A stretch of DNA of 62,171 nt, from assembly GCF_001427865.1 (NCBI RefSeq), contig NZ_LMHH01000005.1:1-62171 (forward strand), in the 5' to 3' direction. How positions within the stretch are numbered: position 1 is the stretch's first letter; each line of letters begins with the position of its first letter. This document shows positions 8,720-17,859 of this stretch, piece after piece. A model generated the notes under the pieces. It made no database searches, had not been told where the DNA came from, and was given only the letters and a program-made list of their open reading frames with translations. Source of the stretch: Altererythrobacter sp. Root672 (GTDB lineage: Bacteria; Pseudomonadota; Alphaproteobacteria; Sphingomonadales; Sphingomonadaceae). The translations under genes and the position numbers were made by a program.

Positions 8720-9478
8720 TTAACCCCGGGCCGGTAATCCCGCTGCCCGCAGCGCCGCATGGGCCTCGGCGATGGTGTAGGTTCCGAAGTGGAAAATCGA
8801 GGCCGCTAGCACGGCGCTGGCGTGGCCCTCGGTCACCCCTTCGACCAGGTGCTGCAGGTTGCCGACGCCGCCGCTAGCGACGACCGGCACCGAGACGGAG
8901 TCCGCGATCGCACGGGTGAGCTTGAGGTCGTAGCCGCGCTGGGTTCCATCGCCGTCCATCGAGGTCACGAGCAGCTCGCCCGCCCCGAGGTTTGCCAGCC
9001 GCACTGCATGCTCGACCGCATCGATCCCAGTCGCGCGGCGGCCGCCGTGGGTGAAAATTTCCCAGTGGTCGTGGCTCCAGCGGGCATCGACCGAAGCGAC
9101 GATGCACTGGCTGCCGAATCGCGCCGCAATGTCGGAGACGACCTCGGGCCGGGCGACGGCAGCGCTGTTCACGGCAACCTTGTCCGCACCAGCCAGCAGC
9201 AGCGCTCGCGCATCCTCGACCGCACGCACCCCGCCGCCGACGGTCAGCGGCATGAAGCAGACCTCGGCGGTGCGGCGGACGATGTCGAGCAGCGTGCCGC
9301 GGCCTTCGTGGCTGGCGGAGATGTCGAGGAAGCAGAGCTCGTCCGCACCGGCCTCGTCATAGGCCTTGGCCTGCTCGACAGGATCGCCGGCGTCCTTCAG
9401 GTCGACGAAATTGACGCCCTTCACCACGCGGCCATCGGCCACATCGAGGCAGGGGATCACGCGAACGCGGACAGTCAT
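8720..9478 (-). CDS. hisF: Imidazole glycerol phosphate synthase cyclase subunit HisF
   Basis: 252 residues from [20 protein letters not shown]. It is a TIM barrel that uses ammonia from HisH to convert PRFAR to imidazole glycerol phosphate and AICAR. Seen are the catalytic Asp of IPCLDV near residue 12, the phosphate loops LTVGGGVR and VVASGGVG, and Asp near 131 in VASVDARW. The frame is open further upstream, but the 4-base overlap with the small membrane gene and family homology fix this ATG. Confidence 0.97.
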   Translation of the reverse strand: MTVRVRVIPCLDVADGRVVKGVNFVDLKDAGDPVEQAKAYDEAGADELCFLDISASHEGRGTLLDIVRRTAEVCFMPLTVGGGVRAVEDARALLLAGADKVAVNSAAVARPEVVSDIAARFGSQCIVASVDARWSHDHWEIFTHGGRRATGIDAVEHAVRLANLGAGELLVTSMDGDGTQRGYDLKLTRAIADSVSVPVVASGGVGNLQHLVEGVTEGHASAVLAASIFHFGTYTIAEAHAALRAAGLPARG

Positions 9479-9687
9479 GTCGGATTCCTGGCGACCAGCA
9501 TTGCGGCCAAGATAAGCAGAGTTACGCTCATCAACAGCTTCACGCCGCAGATGATCCGAAAAGCCGTCGGGCGCTCCTCCCTGGAGTAGGTGCCGAACAG
9601 CGTCGTCGCGGAGCCGAGGCGGATATTCTTGCGCGCGTCGAGAGCGATCAGGACAGCCGCCACGATCCCGACGATCACAAAGATCAT
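9475..9687 (-). CDS. 70-aa two-helix membrane protein inside the his operon
   Basis: The protein begins [20 protein letters not shown] (first helix, residues 1-17). A polar middle ([20 protein letters not shown]) follows, then a second helix at about 46-65 ([17 protein letters not shown]). It overlaps hisA by 4 bases on one side and hisF by 4 on the other, so it is firmly part of the operon and translationally coupled. I recognise no family. Its role, if any, in histidine synthesis is unclear; it may just use the operon's expression. Confidence 0.72.
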   Translation of the reverse strand: MIFVIVGIVAAVLIALDARKNIRLGSATTLFGTYSREERPTAFRIICGVKLLMSVTLLILAAMLVARNPT

Positions 9688-10415
9688 CGCCCTGCGCTCG
9701 CCATCGCGATCGCCGCCGCCAGGTCCAGCCGCCCGTCATAGAGCGCGCGCCCGGTGATCACGCCTTCGATGCCCTCGTCGGCATGGAGCGCCAGCATGCG
9801 GATATCGTCGAGCCCCTTCACCCCGCCGCTGGCGATGACCGGCAAGTCGGTGCGCCGGGCGAGGTCCACCGTCGCGTCGATATTGCAGCCGGTAAGCAGG
9901 CCATCGCGGCCGATGTCGGTGAACAGCAGGCTGGCAACCCCGGCGTCTTCGAACCGGCGGGCCATGTCCACGACCGGAACGTCGGAGACTTCGGCCCAGC
10001 CCTCGGTCGCGACCATCCCGTCGCGTGCGTCCACCGCGACGACGATGCCGCCGGGGAACTCGGCCGCCATGTCCTTGACGAACTGTGGGTCCTTGAGCGC
10101 CGCGGTGCCCATGACCACGCGCGCCACGCCAAGGTCGAACCAGCCCTCGACCGCCTCGCGCGTGCGGATGCCGCCGCCCAGCTGCACATAGCCCGGAAAC
10201 GCCGCCACGATCGCTTCGACCGCCGAGCGGTTCTCGGCCCTTCCGGCGAAGGAGCCGTCGAGGTCGACGACGTGCAGATGCTGCGCCCCCGCCTCGGCAA
10301 AGAGCATCGCTTGCGCGGCAGGGTCGTCGCCGTAGACGGTGGCGCGATCCATGTCGCCTTCGGCCAGGCGCACGACCTGGCCCTGCTTGAGGTCAATGGC
10401 AGGGAATACGATCAT
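9684..10415 (-). CDS. hisA: ProFAR isomerase HisA
   Basis: 243 residues, a TIM barrel related to His[21 protein letters not shown] carries the catalytic Asp near residue 8, and the phosphate loops are QLGGGIRT and [21 protein letters not shown] near 170 holds the second acid. It isomerises ProFAR to PRFAR, the substrate of HisF/HisH encoded on both sides. The GH130 gene separates it from hisH. Confidence 0.97.
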   Translation of the reverse strand: MIVFPAIDLKQGQVVRLAEGDMDRATVYGDDPAAQAMLFAEAGAQHLHVVDLDGSFAGRAENRSAVEAIVAAFPGYVQLGGGIRTREAVEGWFDLGVARVVMGTAALKDPQFVKDMAAEFPGGIVVAVDARDGMVATEGWAEVSDVPVVDMARRFEDAGVASLLFTDIGRDGLLTGCNIDATVDLARRTDLPVIASGGVKGLDDIRMLALHADEGIEGVITGRALYDGRLDLAAAIAMASAGR

Positions 10416-10465
10416 CGCCGCGCGCCTAGCAGCGCTTCGTCGCGCGCGCTACTGGCTCCGACACA

Positions 10466-11629
10466 CTATGAGAGCGCGAATTCGGCTTTCGGCACGTGCG
10501 TGATCCGACAAGCCAGGTCCGCCTCACCGCTCGCCACGATGAAGTGATCCTCCGCCTCGACGATCCCGGTCGAGAACACCAGGTCGCCAAGATACATCAG
10601 GTCCTTGATCGGCTCGGTCAGTTCCGCGTTCGGTTCGATCAGCGGGGTATGGTTGGTGGCGATGACTTTCCACGGCTCGTCGGGATCGAGCAGCGACCAG
10701 TATGTGCGATAGATGCCGACGATCTGCTGCGGCTCCACCCCGTGCCACAACGATAGCCAGCCCCGCTTGCCGGCGACCTTGGTCAGGATCGGCGGCGTTC
10801 CCCCACCGATGCGCGCCGTCGCGGCGGTGCCGGAGTGAGGGCGGATATGCGGCTCAAGGCATGGCATCCAGTGAAGCGCGTCGGGACTGGTGGCGAGATT
10901 GATCGAGGGCCCCGCGTGATAGGGGCTGCCCGGCGGGTAGGCGAAGAACAGCTGCCCGAGCGGCCGGGTCTGCGCCCAGTACTTCCCGCTCACTTTGCCT
11001 TCGAAGATCAGCATGTCCTTGTTCTGGTGGTCGAGGACGATGCCTTCGAACTCCCAGTCGAGCGCGTTGCGCGAGGAATAGAGCGTGGTCGAATGCCGCT
11101 CCGGGCTGACCGAACAGGTGGTCATCAACCAGCGGTCCCCCACTTTGCTGATCCGCGCGTCCTCGATCCCGTAGCATTGCCAGCTGCCTTGCGGGGCGAT
11201 CGCCTTGTCGTAGTGGAACCGGACCACTTCCAGTCCATCCGCGCTCATCTCGACCGGCAGCAGCCAGGATAGCGAGGTCAGCGCCATGATCGGCCAACCC
11301 TGCCCATGGAGCATGAACTTGCGCGGGTCCGAGGTGTCGCACAGCTCCAGCGGCCACGCGTCCAGCACATAGCGCCCCTCGTCCCAGCGGATCGCGTGGA
11401 CGGCATCGTCGAACACCGGCTTGCGCAGCGCCTCGGCCACGCGGACCATCAGCAGCAGGTTGCCGTTGGTCAGCCGGGTCATGCCCGGATTGAACGCGCC
11501 GAGGACGTAGGTTTCGCTGTCGAGATGACCGGCCAGCGGCCCTCGCGACAGGTCGATGTCGTTGGGAGTGATGACCAACCTGTCCACGGCAAACGGCGTT
11601 CGGCGCAGGTTCCGATCCGCTTCTTTCAT
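10466..11629 (-). CDS. Glycoside hydrolase family 130-like protein (phosphorylase or hydrolase)
   Basis: 387 residues. The chosen ATG (MKEADRNLRRTPFAVDRL) has GGAGG 5 bases upstream; an upstream extension would run into hisH. It is a five-bladed beta-propeller of GH130 type: RLTNGNLLLMVRVAEA near 45-60, then CYGIEDARISKVGDRWLMTT with the acidic catalytic position, and LIFEGKVSGKYWAQTRPLG. GH130 enzymes phosphorolyse or hydrolyse beta-mannosides. Substrate cannot be read here. There is no signal peptide, so it is cytoplasmic. It lies between hisH and hisA with about 50-bp gaps on each side, an unusual guest in a histidine operon. Confidence 0.82.
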   Translation of the reverse strand: MKEADRNLRRTPFAVDRLVITPNDIDLSRGPLAGHLDSETYVLGAFNPGMTRLTNGNLLLMVRVAEALRKPVFDDAVHAIRWDEGRYVLDAWPLELCDTSDPRKFMLHGQGWPIMALTSLSWLLPVEMSADGLEVVRFHYDKAIAPQGSWQCYGIEDARISKVGDRWLMTTCSVSPERHSTTLYSSRNALDWEFEGIVLDHQNKDMLIFEGKVSGKYWAQTRPLGQLFFAYPPGSPYHAGPSINLATSPDALHWMPCLEPHIRPHSGTAATARIGGGTPPILTKVAGKRGWLSLWHGVEPQQIVGIYRTYWSLLDPDEPWKVIATNHTPLIEPNAELTEPIKDLMYLGDLVFSTGIVEAEDHFIVASGEADLACRITHVPKAEFALS

Positions 11630-11678
11630 AGGTGCCTCCAGTCCAGCGGAGACGCCTCGGATCAGTTGAGGTTCCCTC

Positions 11679-12308
11679 TCAGGGTTCCCATTCGAGGAAG
11701 CGGGACAGCAGCTCGAGGCCATAGGCCTGGCTCTTTTCCGGGTGGAACTGCACGCCCACGATATTGTCGCGCGCAACCGCCGCCACGAGGCCGCCGCCAT
11801 GGTCGGTCATCGCCGCCACGTCGCGGCCGTTCTCGGGCCGGAAGTGATAGGAATGGAGGAAATAGGCCTCGCCCGGCTCGATCAGCGCCGCGCCGTTGGG
11901 ATGCGGCATCGGCGAGACGTCGTTCCAGCCCATATGCGGCACCTTGATCGCCCGATCGGTGCGCTCGATCAACCGCACTTCGCCGGGAATCCAGCCAAGG
12001 CCGGGGTGCACGCCGTGCTCGAAACCGCTCGAGGCGAGCAGTTGCATGCCAACGCAGATACCGAGGAACGGAACGCCGTCCTGCAGCACCCGCTCCTCAA
12101 GCGCCTCGACCAGGCCGGGAATGGACCTGAGCCCATCGGCGCAGGCCTTGAACGACCCAACACCGGGCAGCACGATACGCCGGGCGCCGCGCACCAGGTT
12201 CGGATCCGCGGTCACCGCAACGTGCCCTGCCCCCGCCGCCTTTAGAGCGTTGTGGACCGAGTGGAGATTGCCGGCGCCGTAATCGATGAGAGCAATGGCT
12301 TCAGCCAT
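11679..12308 (-). CDS. hisH: Imidazole glycerol phosphate synthase glutaminase subunit HisH
   Basis: 209 residues from MAEAIALIDYGAGNLHSVHN. It is a class I glutamine amidotransferase that releases ammonia for HisF. Seen are the nucleophile Cys in LGICVGMQLL near residue 84 and the His and Glu of VGVQFHPEKSQ near 192-194. It starts 11 bp after hisB with GAGG before the ATG. Confidence 0.97.
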   Translation of the reverse strand: MAEAIALIDYGAGNLHSVHNALKAAGAGHVAVTADPNLVRGARRIVLPGVGSFKACADGLRSIPGLVEALEERVLQDGVPFLGICVGMQLLASSGFEHGVHPGLGWIPGEVRLIERTDRAIKVPHMGWNDVSPMPHPNGAALIEPGEAYFLHSYHFRPENGRDVAAMTDHGGGLVAAVARDNIVGVQFHPEKSQAYGLELLSRFLEWEP

Positions 12309-12319
12309 AAGAACGCGCC

Positions 12320-12913
12320 TCAGCCCCCGAGCTGCCCCTTGGTCGACGGGATCGCCCCGCCCTTGCGCGGATCGAGCTCGACCGCCTGGCGCATGGCGCG
12401 GGCAAAGCCCTTGTAGATCGCCTCGCACACATGGTGGTTGTTCTGGCCGTAGAGCAGCTGGACATGCAGCGTGATCCCGGCCGCCTGCGCCACCGAATGA
12501 AACCAGTGTTCGATCAGCTCGGTGTCCCATTCACCCAGCTTCTCCTGAGTGAAACGCGCCTTCCACACCAGGTACGGCCGGCCCGAGATATCGAGCGACA
12601 CGCGTGCCAGGGTTTCGTCCATCGGCGAATAGGCCATGCCATAGCGGCCAATCCCGGCCTTGTTGCCGAGCGCATCCGAAAGCGCCTGCCCGAGGGCAAT
12701 GGCGCTGTCTTCCGTCGTATGGTGCTGGTCGATATGCAGGTCGCCGGCGACCTTGAGCGTTACGTCGATCAGGGAATGGCGGCTGAACTGTTCGACCATG
12801 TGGTCGAGAAAGCCGATCCCCGTCGACACGTCATAGGTCCCAGTCCCGTCGAGGTTTACCTCTACGGAAATGTCGGTCTCAGCCGTCTTTCGGGCTACAC
12901 TGCCGGTGCGCAT
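12320..12913 (-). CDS. hisB: Imidazoleglycerol-phosphate dehydratase HisB
   Basis: 197 residues, the monofunctional dehydratase without the phosphatase domain of the enterobacterial fusion. The metal-binding repeats are [32 protein letters not shown] and EHWFHSVAQ with [18 protein letters not shown], the doubled HHxxE pattern that holds manganese. It makes imidazole acetol phosphate. It is the first gene of this minus-strand run, so the operon promoter should lie in the 82-bp gap shared with the divergent sspB. Confidence 0.97.
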   Translation of the reverse strand: MRTGSVARKTAETDISVEVNLDGTGTYDVSTGIGFLDHMVEQFSRHSLIDVTLKVAGDLHIDQHHTTEDSAIALGQALSDALGNKAGIGRYGMAYSPMDETLARVSLDISGRPYLVWKARFTQEKLGEWDTELIEHWFHSVAQAAGITLHVQLLYGQNNHHVCEAIYKGFARAMRQAVELDPRKGGAIPSTKGQLGG

Positions 12914-12995
12914 GGGGCTGCGCTATACGCGACGAACGGACGTGTGCAAGCATTCGCGCTTGACCCCGCGGCGAGTGCTCGCCACTTGAAAGCGC

Positions 12996-13499
12996 ATGAG
13001 TGAAGACACGCCTGACAGCCTGATACCCTACGACGAGATCGTGCAGGAGGCCCTGCGCGCCGTGGTTGGGCGGGTGCTCGGCTCGGTGGAGCGCGGGGGC
13101 GGCATGCTTCCCGGCAACCATCATTTCTACATCACGTTCAAGACCGGTGCCCCTGGGGTGAACATTCCCCAGCACCTCAAGGAACGGTTCCCTGACGAAA
13201 TGACCATCGTCATGCAGAACAAGTTCTGGGACCTCGCGGTCGACGAACACGAATTCACCGTGGGCCTCAGCTTCAACCAGATTCCGGCCAAGCTGATCAT
13301 TCCTTTTGCCGCGATCACCGCCTTCGTCGATCCGGCGGTCGACTTCGGGCTGCAGTTCCAGGCCGCCGTCACCGACATCGAGCCCGCGACGCACGAAGAT
13401 GCGGAAAACGATACGCCCGAGGCGGATGGCAAGCCCGATGCCGCTACCCCTGACGACGGTTCGAACGTCGTAACGGTCGATTTCGGCCGCAAGAAATAA
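12996..13499 (+). CDS. sspB: SspB-family ClpXP adaptor
   Basis: 167 residues. The folded domain (about 5-125) shows YDEIVQEALRAVVGRVLGSV, HHFYITFKTGAPGVNIPQHL and the SFNQIPAKLIIPFAAITAFVDP strand pair that binds degradation tags, the alphaproteobacterial SspB layout. An acidic linker and a short basic tail (VVTVDFGRKK) follow, the tail being where SspB docks on ClpX. It delivers ssrA-tagged proteins to ClpXP. Divergent from hisB. Confidence 0.93.
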   Translation: MSEDTPDSLIPYDEIVQEALRAVVGRVLGSVERGGGMLPGNHHFYITFKTGAPGVNIPQHLKERFPDEMTIVMQNKFWDLAVDEHEFTVGLSFNQIPAKLIIPFAAITAFVDPAVDFGLQFQAAVTDIEPATHEDAENDTPEADGKPDAATPDDGSNVVTVDFGRKK

Positions 13500-13539
13500 C
13501 GCGCGCCGGTTCAAGTCCGCGCGGCCAAGGAGCTGGCGC

Positions 13540-13944
13540 ATGAGCGTGAAGGCACCGAAGGGGATCAAGCGGGCCGCCAAGACGGTCAAGGGCACGATCG
13601 CCAAGGTTCCCGGGCCCAGCTCCAATCCGGCCACCAACATCCTTATCTGGGATATCGCCACTCGCGGCGTCGTCATGATCGTCGGCCGCCAGATCGAGAA
13701 GGCCATGCTCCGGATGCGCTACGAACCGGAAAAGGCCTCCGCCATCGTCAAGGGCCGCACGATGGTGAAGTCGATGACCGCAACCGGTGCCGCGCGGGTC
13801 GCGTCGAAGTCGCTTCCGGGATTCCTGGCGGTGACCGGGGCGCTCTTGGCCAAGACCGCATTCGATCGCGGCTACAAACGCCGGGAGTCGCGGCAACGCG
13901 GCGAAAAGACGCTGTCGGACCAAGCTGCCAACGCCGAAGAATAA
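13540..13944 (+). CDS. Conserved hypothetical basic protein, 134 aa
   Basis: The ATG has AAGGAG 7 bases upstream. The product is rich in Lys and Arg (MSVKAPKGIKRAAKTVKGTI). Two moderately hydrophobic stretches, near 30-50 (NILIWDIATRGVVMIVG) and 92-108 (LPGFLAVTGALLAKTAF), may be membrane-associated. There is no signal peptide or recognised motif. It sits 40 bp after sspB on the same strand, with gmk 43 bp further on, so the three may share a transcript. Function unknown. Confidence 0.7.
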   Translation: MSVKAPKGIKRAAKTVKGTIAKVPGPSSNPATNILIWDIATRGVVMIVGRQIEKAMLRMRYEPEKASAIVKGRTMVKSMTATGAARVASKSLPGFLAVTGALLAKTAFDRGYKRRESRQRGEKTLSDQAANAEE

Positions 13945-13987
13945 CGCCGCACTTGATTTCCCCTGCTCCGCTGCGCCAACAGCGCAC

Positions 13988-14635
13988 ATGGCGGATTCGA
14001 CTCCTCACCCTCCCTCTCATCCCCGTCGCGGGCTGATGCTCATCCTGTCCTCGCCCTCAGGCGCGGGGAAGACCACGATCGCGCGCAAGCTCCTGGCCGA
14101 GGACGCCAACCTGCGCATGTCGGTTTCGGTCACCACCCGGCCGATGCGGCCGGGCGAAGTCGACGGGCACGATTATCACTTCACCGACTTGCCGGGCTTC
14201 CGCGAGATGGTCGATGCCGACGCGTTCCTCGAATGGGCGGAGGTCTTCGGCAACTGCTACGGCACGCCCCGCGCCCAGATCCGTGAAGGGCTGGAGAGCG
14301 GGCATGACTTCCTGTTCGACGTCGATTGGCAGGGCGCGCAGCAGCTGTCCCAGCGGGCCGGCGCCGATGTCGTCTCGGTGTTCCTGCTACCACCGAGCAT
14401 TGCCGAGCTGGAAGCGCGCTTGCGCTCTCGCGGCACCGACAGCGACGAGGTCATCGCCGGCCGGATGGATCGCGCGCGGGCAGAGATCAGCCATTGGGAC
14501 GGCTACGATTACGTCGTGGTCAATCACGACATCGACGCCTGCTTCAAGCGCGTCCGTACGATCCTCGAGGCCGAGCGCCTGCGCCGCGCGCGGCAGACCG
14601 GGCTGGTCGACTTCGTCCGCGAACTGACGCGCTAA
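13988..14635 (+). CDS. gmk: Guanylate kinase
   Basis: 215 residues. It phosphorylates GMP to GDP. Seen are the P-loop LILSSPSGAGKTT, the GMP-binding block VTTRPMRPGEVDGHDYHF, and EWAEVFGNCYGTP followed by GHDFLFDVDWQGAQQL. The first 16 residues are Pro/His-rich, and Met17 just before the P-loop strand is an alternative start with a shorter N-terminus. This is a housekeeping gene. Confidence 0.97.
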   Translation: MADSTPHPPSHPRRGLMLILSSPSGAGKTTIARKLLAEDANLRMSVSVTTRPMRPGEVDGHDYHFTDLPGFREMVDADAFLEWAEVFGNCYGTPRAQIREGLESGHDFLFDVDWQGAQQLSQRAGADVVSVFLLPPSIAELEARLRSRGTDSDEVIAGRMDRARAEISHWDGYDYVVVNHDIDACFKRVRTILEAERLRRARQTGLVDFVRELTR

Positions 14636-14671
14636 AGCGCGTTCGAAACGCGGTTCTTTTGGCGAAACTTC

Positions 14672-14700
14672 TTGACATTGCGAACCATATCGGTTAGATG
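14672..14700 (+). promoter_or_regulatory. Canonical sigma-70-type promoter with no protein gene downstream
   Basis: TTGACA at 14672-14677, a 17-base spacer and TAGATG at 14695-14700. The -35 is consensus and the spacer is ideal. No ribosome site or credible protein frame follows, so it may drive the structured RNA candidate that starts at about 14705. Confidence 0.5.
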
Positions 14701-14866
14701 ACCCGCCGTCAGTTGACACCTGACAAGCGACGGGTGCGGGAGCGTGTAGCGCTTCGCTCTCACTCCCGCAACTAAGGCCGGCGCCCTTCCGACATCGTCA
14801 GAGGGTGTCCGTAGGATACGAGGATGACAACCACTGGCGGGACCTGCGAGCCCTAACCGCCAGTGC
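14701..14866 (+). ncRNA. Candidate structured RNA downstream of gmk
   Basis: Three good stems follow the promoter in order. The first is ACCCG...CGGGT enclosing GTCAG/CTGAC (14701-14735). The second is TGCGGGAG/CTCCCGCA (14735-14742 with 14763-14770), itself enclosing AGCG-ctt-CGCT. The third is CACTGGCGG/CCGCCAGTG (14832-14840 with 14857-14865). Stem density and the perfect -35/spacer suggest a transcribed RNA. I do not recognise 6S, SRP, RNase P or tmRNA in it. It could also be a decayed repeat. Confidence 0.35.
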
Positions 14867-14881
14867 CTCCTACCCGACAGG

Positions 14882-15072
14882 GCCGAGCAGCGAGTTTTGG
14901 TCGCAGCCCTCGCCGCCGTTCGCATTCCATGCTCGCGCAAGGCAATCCTGTGACGCCCAGGACGCGCCGGCCTTTGCCGAGCAGCGAGTTTTGGTCGCAG
15001 CCCTCGCCGCCGTTCGCATTCCATGCTCGCGCAAGGCAATCCTGTGACGCCCAGGACGCGCCGGCCTTTGCC
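14882..15072. repeat. Tandem duplication with a 94-bp period
   Basis: A 97-bp stretch starting GCCGAGCAGCGAGTTTTGGT and ending CCGGCCTTTGCC occurs at 14882-14978 and again at 14976-15072, with no base difference that I can see. It contains no likely gene: all six frames are low-quality Arg/Ala-rich strings. Identity between copies means a recent duplication. It looks like a multicopy sphingomonad intergenic element. Confidence 0.85.
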
Positions 15073-15139
15073 CGTCCGCGATTTCTCCCGGCGTTAGGCC
15101 CGCGCTCGCCAGCGGGTGATCTTGCATGTCCGAAGATCA

Positions 15140-15270
15140 GATCCTCCCCGAGCTTGCTCGGGGAGGGGGACCGTTCGCGAAGCGAATGGTGGAGGGGCTT
15201 GCGTTGTTCCGCCTACCCCTCCGTCAGCCCTTCGGGCTGCCACCTCCCCGAGACAAGCTCGGGGAGGATC
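15140..15270. repeat. 131-bp palindrome-ended intergenic repeat, copy 1
   Basis: The ends are a perfect 17-bp terminal inverted repeat (GATCCTCCCCGAGCTTG at 15140-15156 and its complement at 15254-15270). The left end also folds on itself (CTCCCCGAG-cttg-CTCGGGGAG). The core carries GGTGGAGGGG and CCCCTCCGTCAG. Related copies lie at 27451-27584 and 56453-56593. There is no coding capacity; this is a REP- or MITE-like element. Confidence 0.8.
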
Positions 15271-15321
15271 TCGGACCTCCACCGCTCCTCGATCCGCAAC
15301 CGCGCCCCGCCTGCGTCCGAC

Positions 15322-17694
15322 TCAGAACTGCCGCGACCACCGTACTGCGGCGCCCGCGTCGTCGGGCAGCGCGGCGTAGTGACCCGGATCGACGCGATAG
15401 AACAGGCTGACGGCGGCGCTGCCGTCCAGCAACGGCCCGCGCCAGGCCAGCTCGGCCAGCAGTTCCCGGCCCGTCGGCGAAAGGCCCAAAGCCCGCACGT
15501 CGTAGCCTGGTTGCAGGGTCTCGTAGCTGTAGCTGCTGGGAAGGATCAGGTTGAGCGAGCCGCTCTCCACCCGCAACGGCTGCGACACCCGGAAGCCCAG
15601 CGCATCATCCACCGTCAGCACCGCAAGCCGTTCGAGATCGAACGACCAGGCCGTGCTCGAAAGGCGCGAACCGGGGGCGACCAGTCCGCCCGAATGAGCC
15701 CTGGTCTGCCCGTGACGCAGCGCCGCGCCCAACCGCCAGCCGGCCGCCAGCTCCCAGCCGAACTGGGCATCGAGGAAGATCGTATCCGATCCCGTCAGCC
15801 CGAACGCATCGTGGAACCGGCCGCCCAGAAGTGTCCGTTCCTCCTCCAGCAAGGAAAGCGCCAGTGAGGCATCGAGGTCGCCGAAGCGCCGGTCGAAGGC
15901 TACCGAATAGGTCGAAGCGCCGTCCTCAGCCTGCCGGCCACCGAACTCGTAGGCTCGAAGAATATCAGCTCCGCTCAGAACCGCGCCACGCTCGGCGGAA
16001 AACGTCAGACCCCAGCCGTCGACCTGCTTGCGCAGCGCGAACGCGACATCGCTGCGGTTCATTGAGCCAGTGTCGCCGGCAGCCTCCTGCGCGATCATGA
16101 AGGCGGGCCGATCCTGACCCTGCAGTTGCGCGACGAGCCCATTCGCGCCCTCTGCATAGGCAAAGCCGATCGCTAGGTCAGGGGACAGGCGCGAGGCGAC
16201 GCGTGCGGCGAGGACGCGGGCCGTTTCGGCGTCTTCCATGCCGAGCCGCAAATTGCCCTGGCGTAAGCCGAGATGCGGGTCCGAGGCGTCGATCGAAAAG
16301 GCCACCGAGGTATTCGCCGAACCCAGCGAAATTTGGCGCTGCTGCACGCCGACAGCGTTGCGAAGGCGTTCGATCGGCTGCGCACCGCGCAAGGTCCCGG
16401 CCAAGTCGGTTTGGAAAGCACGCCGATATTCGTCGAGCACGATGGCCGGAAGCGCGGAGGCAGCGAAAGCGTCGCCCATCGCTGGAGCCCCGGACCCCGT
16501 CACCCCGTTCAGCGCGATCGGCGCGCCGCTGCCCGCCAGCGACAAGGTGCCAAGTGGCTGGAACGCCCGCGCGATATCAAGGATGCCGCGACCAAAGACC
16601 ACGTCCGCCCCGGGCGCACCCACGTCGTACGCCGATCTCAGCAGGATATCGGCAATCTCGCGGCCGGTGAGGTTCGGAAAGGCCTGCGCCAGCAATGCGG
16701 CCGCAGCCGAAACCTGGGGCGTCGAAAAACTGGTTCCGGAAAGGAGATAGGCCGTTCCGCTCTCAATGACGCAGCAAACGTCGTTTCCGAGGGCGGCCAT
16801 GTAATGGCTGTTCTGCGTGCCCGCCTTATTCGAGAAGCTGGAGATGGCGCCGTCGGCATCCACCGAACCCACGATGATTACCCCGCCGGCAGCGGCCGTA
16901 TCGAGCAGGGTGGCGAAGGATTCCGGCTCGTCCAGTCCCTCGTTCCCGGCCGCAAGCACGATCAGCACTCCGCGATTGGCCGCCGCGGCGACCGCATTGC
17001 GGACTTGCGCCGTCGCGCCGTCACCGCCGAGCGAGATGTTGATGACCTTCGCCCCGTTGTCGGCTGCATAAGTGACCGCAGCGGCGATCGAGCTGTCCGA
17101 AAAGACGCAACCCGATGCCGTGCCTGAACCTCCGGGTACGCAGGACCCAACATCGTCGGTCCGCAAGGCCATGATCGTCGAGTCAAACGCGATGCCCACG
17201 ACGCCGCTGTTGTTGCGGGCCGCGCTGGCGAAAGTGGCCACTCTCGTACCGTGATTGTCCGAGCCCGAGATATCGCGGCCGGCGTTGAGCACGTCCTTGG
17301 AGAGCGGCGAGATTCGCCCGGCAAATTCGGGGTTGTTCACGTCCACGCCGGTATCGACGAAAGCAATCGTGACGCCCCGGCCGGTACTCCCGGCGCCCCA
17401 GGCCGTGGCTGCGTTATGCGCGACCGGCGCATCCGAGCGCCTGAACTCTGCCGTATCGAAAGCCGTCGGCACAGGCTGCGCGGGCGGCAAGCCGGAATTC
17501 GGTGTCGGTGTCGGTGTCGGCGTAGGGACGGGCGTCGGCGCTGGAGTGGGTGTCGGCGCTGGAGTGGGAGCGGGCGACCCTATCGGCGGCGGTGAGCTGA
17601 TTGGACCGCCCGATCCTCCTCCGCCACAGCCTGCGAGAAGGCCGATTGATGCGAAGACCAAGACCCGGGGAGTTATGCGAGAAAACTCATTCAT
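15322..17694 (-). CDS. Subtilisin-like (S8) autotransporter serine protease with a lipobox
   Basis: 790 residues from the ATG; a TTG two codons upstream is the alternative. The signal ends in LLAGC (Cys23), then GGGGSGG and a [13 protein letters not shown] linker to about residue 66. The S8 protease domain has Asp114 (FVDTGVD), His148 (DNHGT), oxyanion Asn251 (LAAGN) and Ser322 (SGTSFSTPQ). The C-terminal 270 residues are beta-strand-rich and end in RWSRQF with a terminal Phe, as in autotransporter barrels of the outer membrane. It probably acts at the cell surface. Combining a lipobox with a barrel is odd but occurs in some subtilase autotransporters. Confidence 0.88.
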   Translation of the reverse strand: MNEFSRITPRVLVFASIGLLAGCGGGGSGGPISSPPPIGSPAPTPAPTPTPAPTPVPTPTPTPTPNSGLPPAQPVPTAFDTAEFRRSDAPVAHNAATAWGAGSTGRGVTIAFVDTGVDVNNPEFAGRISPLSKDVLNAGRDISGSDNHGTRVATFASAARNNSGVVGIAFDSTIMALRTDDVGSCVPGGSGTASGCVFSDSSIAAAVTYAADNGAKVINISLGGDGATAQVRNAVAAAANRGVLIVLAAGNEGLDEPESFATLLDTAAAGGVIIVGSVDADGAISSFSNKAGTQNSHYMAALGNDVCCVIESGTAYLLSGTSFSTPQVSAAAALLAQAFPNLTGREIADILLRSAYDVGAPGADVVFGRGILDIARAFQPLGTLSLAGSGAPIALNGVTGSGAPAMGDAFAASALPAIVLDEYRRAFQTDLAGTLRGAQPIERLRNAVGVQQRQISLGSANTSVAFSIDASDPHLGLRQGNLRLGMEDAETARVLAARVASRLSPDLAIGFAYAEGANGLVAQLQGQDRPAFMIAQEAAGDTGSMNRSDVAFALRKQVDGWGLTFSAERGAVLSGADILRAYEFGGRQAEDGASTYSVAFDRRFGDLDASLALSLLEEERTLLGGRFHDAFGLTGSDTIFLDAQFGWELAAGWRLGAALRHGQTRAHSGGLVAPGSRLSSTAWSFDLERLAVLTVDDALGFRVSQPLRVESGSLNLILPSSYSYETLQPGYDVRALGLSPTGRELLAELAWRGPLLDGSAAVSLFYRVDPGHYAALPDDAGAAVRWSRQF

Positions 17695-17859
17695 AACCAA
17701 TGTCTTACCCGCCTAGTGATCCACTCGGGGTTAGTGGGACCCCAAGTAGAAGCCGCTATCGGGCCGACAGAATTTGTTATCGCGCCTTGCCCCTCCCCCC
17801 TCTCGAAGCTAGCGGCGCAAGCGCAAGGGGCCCGACCCATGGCCCACACAGGAGATACC

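Noticed and set aside
14882-15072. Possible CRISPR array
   Set aside because: There are only two 97-bp units with no spacers and no cas genes; it is a simple tandem duplication.
14863-15867. A plus-strand frame of 334 codons through the repeats
   Set aside because: It crosses the tandem duplication and enters the subtilase gene in antisense; it has Arg/Pro-rich noise composition.
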